From: Treponema sp.
Lineage (GTDB): Bacteria; Spirochaetota; Spirochaetia; Treponematales; Breznakiellaceae
Direction: 5' to 3'
Assembly: GCA_031261385.1 (NCBI GenBank)
Contig: JAISJS010000123.1
Coordinates: forward strand, 1 to 11,442
Length of the DNA stretch: 11,442 bases
Under the pieces are notes generated by a model. That model had not been told where the DNA came from. It saw only the letters and a list, made by a program, of their open reading frames with translations, and ran no database searches. The position numbers and the translations under genes were made by a program. Below, piece by piece: positions 6,418 to 11,442 of the stretch (position 1 is the first letter of the stretch; every line of letters begins with the position of its first letter).

Positions 6418-7692
6418 ATGTCTGAGGTTCTATCCATAGTGCTGGGAGGCGGAAAGGGCACCCGTTTGTTTCCTTTGACCCAGGCCAGGGCAAAACCGGC
6501 GGTTCCTTTTGGGGGCAAGTATCGCCTTGTCGATATTCCTATCTCAAACTGCATCAACGCGGGGCTCCGGCAGATCTATATCCTTACCCAGTTCAACTCG
6601 GCCTCTCTCCATCTGCACATAGGCCAAACCTACAACTTTGATGTTTTTTCCGAAGGCTTTGTGGAAATGCTCGCCGCAGAACAGACCTTTGAACATTCAA
6701 GCTGGTATGAGGGCACCGCCGATGCGGTACGCAAGAATTTTCCCCATTTCAGAACCCAAAACCCTTCGTACTATATGATACTTTCCGGTGACCAGCTGTA
6801 CCGTATGGACCTCAAAGATCTGCTGGAAAAACACAAGGAATCGGGCGCCGCCATCACCATTGCCTGTACCACGGTAAGCAGGGAAGATGCAAGCCAGCTT
6901 GGTATCCTCAAGGCCGATAAAAATAACCGTATCACCGACTTTATGGAAAAACCGGGTCCCACCAAAGACATCAGCGATTACAAGGCGCCTGCAGAATTGC
7001 GAAAGGGTAAAAACGGCAAGGAAGACTCTTATCTGGCGTCGATGGGAATTTACGTTTTTAACGCCCAGAACATGGAAGAATGTCTTGCCAATGAACTCAC
7101 CGATTTTGGCAAGGAGATAATCCCTGCGGCTATCAACAAGCTCAAGGTCAACGCCTATATTTTTGACGGCTACTGGGAAGACATCGGAACGATACGGAAT
7201 TTTTACGAGGCAAACCTGGAACTGACTACCCTAAAACCCCGTTTTGATTTTTACGATGAAGAAAAGCCGATTTATACCCACATGCGCAACCTGCCCCCGT
7301 CAAAGATGAATTTCAGCAACATGAACCAGTCGATTGCCGCCGAAGGCTGTATTATAACCAACGCCAACATCACCAATTCCATTGTCGGGGTCAGAACGAT
7401 CATCGAGTCCGGCGCAAGTCTTAACGGGGTCGTGTGTATGGGGGCGGACTTCTACGAAACCGAGGCGCAAAAAGCGGCGAACGCCGAAGCCCGCGCGCCG
7501 AATGTCGGCATAGCCAAGGGCGCCATTATCAAAGGGGCCATCATCGATAAAAACGCCTGCATCGGCGAAGGCTGCCGCATCGGGGTAGACAACATCCCCC
7601 GCGCCGACGGCAACTACGGCCACTACTACATCGTTGACGGTATCATCGTAATTCCCAAGAACACGGTGCTGTATCCGGGAACGATAATTTAG
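6418..7692 (+). CDS. glgC: Glucose-1-phosphate adenylyltransferase (ADP-glucose pyrophosphorylase)
   Basis: GlgC makes ADP-glucose from ATP and glucose 1-phosphate, the committed step of bacterial glycogen synthesis, in the cytoplasm. The 424-residue length is usual. The nucleotidyltransferase domain has LGGGKGTRLFPLT (9-21), KPAVPFGGKYRLVDIPISNC (26-45), EGTADAVR (98-105), SGDQLYRMD (123-131, with catalytic-type D125), FMEKPG (175-180, with the glucose-1-phosphate lysine K178) and YWEDIGT (252-258). The C-terminal left-handed beta-helix region (about 300-424) includes SIVGVRTIIESGASL, MGADFYETE and AIIDKNACIGEG, then ends VIPKNTVLYPGTII. These blocks resemble plant and cyanobacterial AGPases more than the E. 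coli enzyme. The start is the ATG at 6418 with AGGAG 6 nt upstream. The gene stands alone, diverges from mrfA and converges on the phosphotransferase gene. Its stop codon lies 3 nt from a foldback element. Confidence 0.95.
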   Translation: MSEVLSIVLGGGKGTRLFPLTQARAKPAVPFGGKYRLVDIPISNCINAGLRQIYILTQFNSASLHLHIGQTYNFDVFSEGFVEMLAAEQTFEHSSWYEGTADAVRKNFPHFRTQNPSYYMILSGDQLYRMDLKDLLEKHKESGAAITIACTTVSREDASQLGILKADKNNRITDFMEKPGPTKDISDYKAPAELRKGKNGKEDSYLASMGIYVFNAQNMEECLANELTDFGKEIIPAAINKLKVNAYIFDGYWEDIGTIRNFYEANLELTTLKPRFDFYDEEKPIYTHMRNLPPSKMNFSNMNQSIAAEGCIITNANITNSIVGVRTIIESGASLNGVVCMGADFYETEAQKAANAEARAPNVGIAKGAIIKGAIIDKNACIGEGCRIGVDNIPRADGNYGHYYIVDGIIVIPKNTVLYPGTII

Positions 7693-7694
7693 AG

Positions 7695-7896
7695 TAGTGT
7701 AATAAACAGAAGACAGAACCGCAGAGAACGCAGAGGGGTGCACGCGAAAGCGTGCAAACGCGGAGAACGCGGAGTGGAAAAAACAAGAGAATTTGAAGTT
7801 TATTTGGTATTCTCTGCGTCCTCTGCGCCTACTTCGTGTTCTCTGCGGTTTCTCTTCATTTTTCTTATTATGTCATTTGACTATTACAGAACACTA
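7695..7896. mobile_element. MITE-like foldback element with TA-flanked ends
   Basis: This non-coding 202-bp block fills the gap between the convergent glgC and phosphotransferase genes. TA at 7695-7696 and 7895-7896 could be a target duplication. The inner ends read GTGTAATA on the left and, on the - strand, GTGTTCTGTAATA on the right. A perfect 13-nt inverted repeat (AACCGCAGAGAAC at 7717-7729, complement at 7838-7850) lets the block fold back on itself. The left arm carries a perfect hairpin, GCACGC-GAAA-GCGTGC (7740-7755). The ends resemble the IS630-like end near 118, so it may be a non-autonomous derivative. It may also terminate both genes, though no clear U-run follows a stem. Confidence 0.55.
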
Positions 7897-7911
7897 GTTT
7901 TCAATACCTAA

Positions 7912-10395
7912 TCAGACCGCTTCGGTGTCGCAATCTTCGGCGGCTTCAAGTATGGTCACGACTCCGGTACTTCCGTTCAGGCTCACGAGGCTTCCGGTTC
8001 TGATGATCCGGGTGGCGTCCTTTACATTGGCAACCAGGGGCAGCGCGTATTCCCGGGCAACCACGGCGCCGTGGGAAAGGGCGGAGCCTACCTCGGTGAT
8101 AAGGCCGCCGATGATGCTGTAATAGGGCGACCAGCCGATGTCGGTAAAGGCGGCCACCATAATCTCCCCTTCACGAAGGGCGCGGGCGTCGGCCACGCTT
8201 TGTACCACCCGGGCGATACCCTTCACTTCCCCCCTGCTGATGGGCGCCCCGGACAGGACAAGACCGTTTTCCGCAGTTTGATCTTCCGGTTCGACGGGAT
8301 ACGGCTTACCCACATAGACCTCGTTATAGCGGACGTCCATCTGCGCATCCAAAAGACGGCGGCGCTGCACCGCTTTTTTAATCAGCTTTGCCTTGCGCTC
8401 AAAAATCAATTCACCGATTTCCTTGTGCTGCAGGAAGTATATTAAATCCGCTTCCGGCAGGGCCCCCGCGTCCACGAGGATATCCGCCAGACGGGCATAG
8501 GCTTCCTTGAAAAAATCCACCGCCATGACAAATTTTGATTTGGTATATTCCCGGTTATACACCCCGTCCCGGGCCTGATGAATCAAATATTCCAGACCTT
8601 TTCGGGCCATGCCTTTTTTCCCTTTGAGGAATTCGGTGATTCTCGATTCTATTCGGGACGTTCCCTTAAAACTTTCCGGAGAACTTTCCAGAGTGCTGGC
8701 CATCATCACCGTCCGTAAATTTTCCATCAACCCTTCTTCATCATTCTTCCAGGATCTGCTCCGCAGTTCCGCTTCACGGATGCCGCGGTGTCCGTGGCGT
8801 TTCAGAAAATAATCATAGGCTTCCCGAACGGCGCCGCTGTCAGCCTTGATATAGGCCGCAAGGCGTTCCGCCGAATAATGAATGGCGCCGGGGTTCTGCT
8901 TCACTACCCTTCGGGCTATCCTCCGCAGGGACGCAAGAATATCGACACTTTCAATATTTTCGATGTCTTCAAGCAATTCCGCCAGAACCGCCCTTGCCTC
9001 ATCTTCACGGTATCCCTCCGCCGCAAGTACCTGTAAAAAGGCGCTGCTCATGGCCCCGGAATGGGAACTGGAAATATAATGGCAGTAGGTCACTTCGATT
9101 AGATCCTGCAGGGCGGCGTCAATATTTTTATAATAGACTGCCGGATCCGGTGAATAGGGAATATGCATTCTGCCGACAATTTTTAGAGCTTTCCCCAACA
9201 TTTTTTTTCGGGAAAAAAGGAGACTGAAATATTTTATGCTGTTAAAAACCTTGACCGGAACCGGCGCGTCCTTCCAGGGAATGGGCGGCGTATCTTTTAA
9301 ATTTTTACCGCATATACTGGCCTCTACCGCTTCTTTATTTGCCCCCATAATATTGGTGGCTATCCGGTAGATCGAAGTCAAGTTAAAAAATAAATGGTTT
9401 GAATAGGTACTGACCACTGCGCCTGCCGGGATTTCATCAAGATTCTTATAGGCCCCTGCCTTTACCATCATCAGGCGCAATCCGTATTCAATTGCTTCAA
9501 CCGAAGTACTGATGGAAAGCGGGGTCACCGCTCCGGGGAGCATTTCCCCGATGTTACAGGTGGTAATTACGGTTGTATCATCAGCGGAAACCGTGTCCAG
9601 TTCGTCGATGCCCGCCTCATCCAGGGTGGTGATGGGCCGGGCCTGCAGCCAGCGGAGTTCCCCATCCCGGCCTATGGCCCACTCAAGGTCCAGTTCGCCC
9701 TTAAAATAATTCCGGGCCTGCCATGCTCCGGCGGCAATTTCCAGGGCCTGTTCCCGGTTCAGGACAGCGCCGGAAACGCTGATATGTTCCGCCCTTGCCT
9801 CCCCGGCGGAAGCTCCTGCGGCAGCAGTCTTATTGTCACCGGCATCGAACAAACTGCGGGGCACCGCTATCTGTTCCGCTTCCGCCTGACCGGACACAAG
9901 GCTTTCTCCAAGGCCGGGAACCGCTTCAATAAGTATTTTATCCCCTGCTGCGGGGTCAATGGTAAAACAAACCCCTGCGTCGGCGGCGTCCACCATGCGC
10001 TGCACCACCACCGACATGGAGGCGCTCTTCGCCTGGGCAAAGAATTCCGAATAGGAGGCGGCATGGGCGTTGTTCAATGAACGTACACAGTTCCGCAGGG
10101 CTTCGGTAAAGGCTTCCCGTCCCCGGACATTTAAAAAAGAAGAATACTGTCCGGCGTTGGAGAAATCTTCGCCGTCTTCGGCGCTGGCGGAAGAACGGAC
10201 CGCGACGGCGTCCAGGCCGCTTGCACAATAGTAATCCGATGCAGCCTCATAGTCCGCATCGGTATCAAGGCCGATGATGACAAAGCCGTCGGCAATTTTA
10301 AGGCCCGAGCGGACAAGCTCCGCCAGCCCCTGAGCCTTACCCCCTGCGCGGTGATATTCTTCCTGCGGTAATTCGTGTAATTGAAATATTTTCAT
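7912..10395 (-). CDS. PEP-synthase/rifampicin-phosphotransferase-like dikinase
   Basis: This 827-residue protein belongs to the PEP synthase/PPDK phosphotransferase superfamily, which moves phosphate from ATP through a swivelling His domain to a substrate. The ATP-binding half (about 1-256) has GGKAQGLAEL (18-27), AVRSSASAEDGEDFSNAGQY (65-84), PGLGESLVSG and LQARPIT at its end. The middle region (283-700) has GEMLPGAVTPLS (283-294) and RHGHRGIREAEL (533-544). The His domain (about 712-817) has TEVGSALSHGAVVAREYALPLV with catalytic His775. This order is that of rifampicin phosphotransferase and B. subtilis YvkC, not of true PEP synthase or PPDK, which end in a PEP/pyruvate-binding barrel that is absent here. 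Only about 27 residues separate GF (37) from AVRSS, against about 80 in Listeria RPH, so a subdomain is missing. The chosen start is the ATG at 10393-10395 with AAGGA upstream; a GTG at 10419 would add 8 residues and overlap the preceding gene. The substrate is unknown. Confidence 0.82.
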   Translation of the reverse strand: MKIFQLHELPQEEYHRAGGKAQGLAELVRSGLKIADGFVIIGLDTDADYEAASDYYCASGLDAVAVRSSASAEDGEDFSNAGQYSSFLNVRGREAFTEALRNCVRSLNNAHAASYSEFFAQAKSASMSVVVQRMVDAADAGVCFTIDPAAGDKILIEAVPGLGESLVSGQAEAEQIAVPRSLFDAGDNKTAAAGASAGEARAEHISVSGAVLNREQALEIAAGAWQARNYFKGELDLEWAIGRDGELRWLQARPITTLDEAGIDELDTVSADDTTVITTCNIGEMLPGAVTPLSISTSVEAIEYGLRLMMVKAGAYKNLDEIPAGAVVSTYSNHLFFNLTSIYRIATNIMGANKEAVEASICGKNLKDTPPIPWKDAPVPVKVFNSIKYFSLLFSRKKMLGKALKIVGRMHIPYSPDPAVYYKNIDAALQDLIEVTYCHYISSSHSGAMSSAFLQVLAAEGYREDEARAVLAELLEDIENIESVDILASLRRIARRVVKQNPGAIHYSAERLAAYIKADSGAVREAYDYFLKRHGHRGIREAELRSRSWKNDEEGLMENLRTVMMASTLESSPESFKGTSRIESRITEFLKGKKGMARKGLEYLIHQARDGVYNREYTKSKFVMAVDFFKEAYARLADILVDAGALPEADLIYFLQHKEIGELIFERKAKLIKKAVQRRRLLDAQMDVRYNEVYVGKPYPVEPEDQTAENGLVLSGAPISRGEVKGIARVVQSVADARALREGEIMVAAFTDIGWSPYYSIIGGLITEVGSALSHGAVVAREYALPLVANVKDATRIIRTGSLVSLNGSTGVVTILEAAEDCDTEAV

Positions 10396-10406
10396 TATGA
10401 AATTCC

Positions 10407-11441
10407 TTAAGGGTTCCACCGGGAGGAATCGGCGTTATAGCCGAATTCGGTTATCCCCCTGCCTTTGAGTCCGTCAACGGTAAATTCGCTGACCCCTTCA
10501 CTGAGGAAATAAGCGCCCCCGCCAAAGTCAAAGGGTACGGTAAAATCAAGCGTACATTCCACCCGCCGTTTTTTGCCGTCCTCATATTCCACGGTAAAGC
10601 TGAAAGCCGGAGGAACCCCGCCGTTCAAAGGCAGATCATCCATTGATGTACTGTTTTTTAAGCAGACAGTCTTTTCCTCGTCGCCTTCCCCTGCGGTGTA
10701 AAACCCTGCCTGCAGATTCCGGATTGCAGGGTAGCGGATAAGACTGGTGTGAAAAAAATCGCCGTTTTCAAGGAGCCCCACAAGCCATATATGGCGGTCC
10801 ATGTAACCCCAGTCCCGCTTGCCGTAACTGTGATCCCGGAAAGCCCGTGCCTTTTCAAACACAATGTCCCTGCCCTCCAGTTTGAGAATCCCTGAAACGA
10901 GGCCCGCCTGTTCAAAATGCACCTGATGATTTTCCGCCAGGGCGGCCTGAAAATCTTTGGTAAATTTTTCTTTTGATAAAGCCCGGGCAACCGGCTCGGT
11001 AGACATGTGCCGTGAAAATTCAAAGGCTTGTGTTTTTCCGTAGAAACGGGCGTCCAGATCCACCGGAAAATCCGGAGAATCCGGGTCGGGCACATAGCCC
11101 TTGTCGGTGAGTTTTCCCCGTTTCAAATTACCCCAATAGCGAAAACGCAGTTCCTTACCCCCCTCGATACACTCGATGGAAGCAGGTATCTTTTCCCCCT
11201 TGGAAATATGATCCTTACCGGCAATATAAACCGGCCCGTCCCCTTCCCGGTACACCAGCCACACCTCATCGGGGGCGTCCCCGCCCCGTACTGCGAGCCG
11301 CATATAAAGGGTCCGCCGGGACGCCGCATCGTGGATGGAAAAATACTGGCTGTTGTTGTGAAAACTGTCCGCATCAGGCGGCAGCGTATACCGGTCGGAA
11401 TAATCGGCGTTAAAGGGATTGGCCTTTTTCTGCTTGTTCAT
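10407..11441 (-). CDS. Lipocalin-like DUF7064/DUF7065-type protein, partner of the phosphotransferase
   Basis: This 344-residue protein, with no signal peptide or membrane segment, is probably cytoplasmic and beta-rich. Residues 172-211 (HQVHFEQAG..GILKLEGRD..RAFRDHSYGKRDW) and 327-336 (GRGITEFGYN) match the pattern I recall for DUF7064/DUF7065 proteins, relatives of the AttH/CrtC lipocalin-like double barrel. Such folds bind hydrophobic or terpenoid molecules, but no catalytic role can be claimed. The phosphotransferase gene starts 11 nt after its stop, and the Shine-Dalgarno of that gene overlaps the stop (TAAGGA), so the two are co-expressed. From memory, a module like this precedes the dikinase part in some invertebrate PEP-synthase-like proteins, which would imply a shared substrate. 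The ATG is at 11439-11441, one base from the window edge, so a longer N-terminus or another upstream operon gene cannot be excluded. Confidence 0.7.
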   Translation of the reverse strand: MNKQKKANPFNADYSDRYTLPPDADSFHNNSQYFSIHDAASRRTLYMRLAVRGGDAPDEVWLVYREGDGPVYIAGKDHISKGEKIPASIECIEGGKELRFRYWGNLKRGKLTDKGYVPDPDSPDFPVDLDARFYGKTQAFEFSRHMSTEPVARALSKEKFTKDFQAALAENHQVHFEQAGLVSGILKLEGRDIVFEKARAFRDHSYGKRDWGYMDRHIWLVGLLENGDFFHTSLIRYPAIRNLQAGFYTAGEGDEEKTVCLKNSTSMDDLPLNGGVPPAFSFTVEYEDGKKRRVECTLDFTVPFDFGGGAYFLSEGVSEFTVDGLKGRGITEFGYNADSSRWNP

Positions 11442-11442
11442 G

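Noticed and set aside
7300..7743. 147-codon - strand frame over the 3' end of glgC and the start of the foldback element
   Set aside because: Most of it is the reverse of a highly conserved GlgC region; the rest is repeat DNA. No family features.
7717..7850. Possible CRISPR array or tandem repeat array in the glgC-phosphotransferase gap
   Set aside because: The GCAGAG/GCGGAG units are short, irregular and arranged as an inverted foldback, with no equal spacers.
7912..10395. Naming the phosphotransferase as a rifampicin-resistance enzyme or as true PEP synthase (ppsA)
   Set aside because: The domain order fits rifampicin phosphotransferase, but the shortened ATP half and the lipocalin-like partner point to another substrate. 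The C-terminal PEP/pyruvate-binding barrel of PEP synthase is absent.

Overview
The window looks like chromosomal DNA of a host-associated spirochete, most likely a Treponema of the termite-gut type. This rests on a large lipoprotein with a relaxed spirochete-style lipobox, a plant/cyanobacterial-type GlgC, and intergenic repeats of the 'aaccgcagagaacgcagag' kind. The taxonomic call is an inference from recognition, not from a search.

Layout, left to right. (1) Positions 1 to about 118 hold the 3' end of an IS630-family insertion sequence (+ strand). It overlaps the 3' end of a 774-residue lipoprotein gene (- strand, 66-2390), which seems to have been cut by the insertion and now ends in an IS-encoded tail. 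(2) A 188-bp gap (2391-2578) contains a purine-rich repeat and a hairpin-bearing repeat. (3) A two-gene operon on the - strand encodes an MrfB/YprB-type DEDD exonuclease (2579-3859) and, upstream of it, an MrfA/YprA-type DEAH helicase with a DUF1998 four-cysteine end (3856-6261). In Bacillus subtilis this pair forms a UvrA-independent excision repair pathway for mitomycin-type damage. (4) A divergent 156-bp region carries a strong sigma70-like promoter and two hairpins ahead of glgC (+, 6418-7692), which encodes ADP-glucose pyrophosphorylase for glycogen synthesis. (5) A roughly 200-bp foldback element with TA-flanked ends (7695-7896) fills the convergent gap after glgC. (6) A - strand operon encodes a lipocalin-like DUF7064/7065-type protein (10407-11441) followed by a PEP-synthase/rifampicin-phosphotransferase-like enzyme (7912-10395), 11 nt apart.

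The least-described part is the last operon: a dikinase-type phosphotransferase with a shortened ATP-binding half, paired with a putative small-molecule-binding protein. From memory the two modules are fused in some invertebrate proteins, which suggests they act on one unidentified substrate. The other theme is repeat traffic. IS630-like ends, a matching MITE-like element, a related repeat forming the 3' end of mrfB, and a purine-rich repeat translated in frame inside mrfA all lie within 11 kb. I saw no tRNA, rRNA or CRISPR array.
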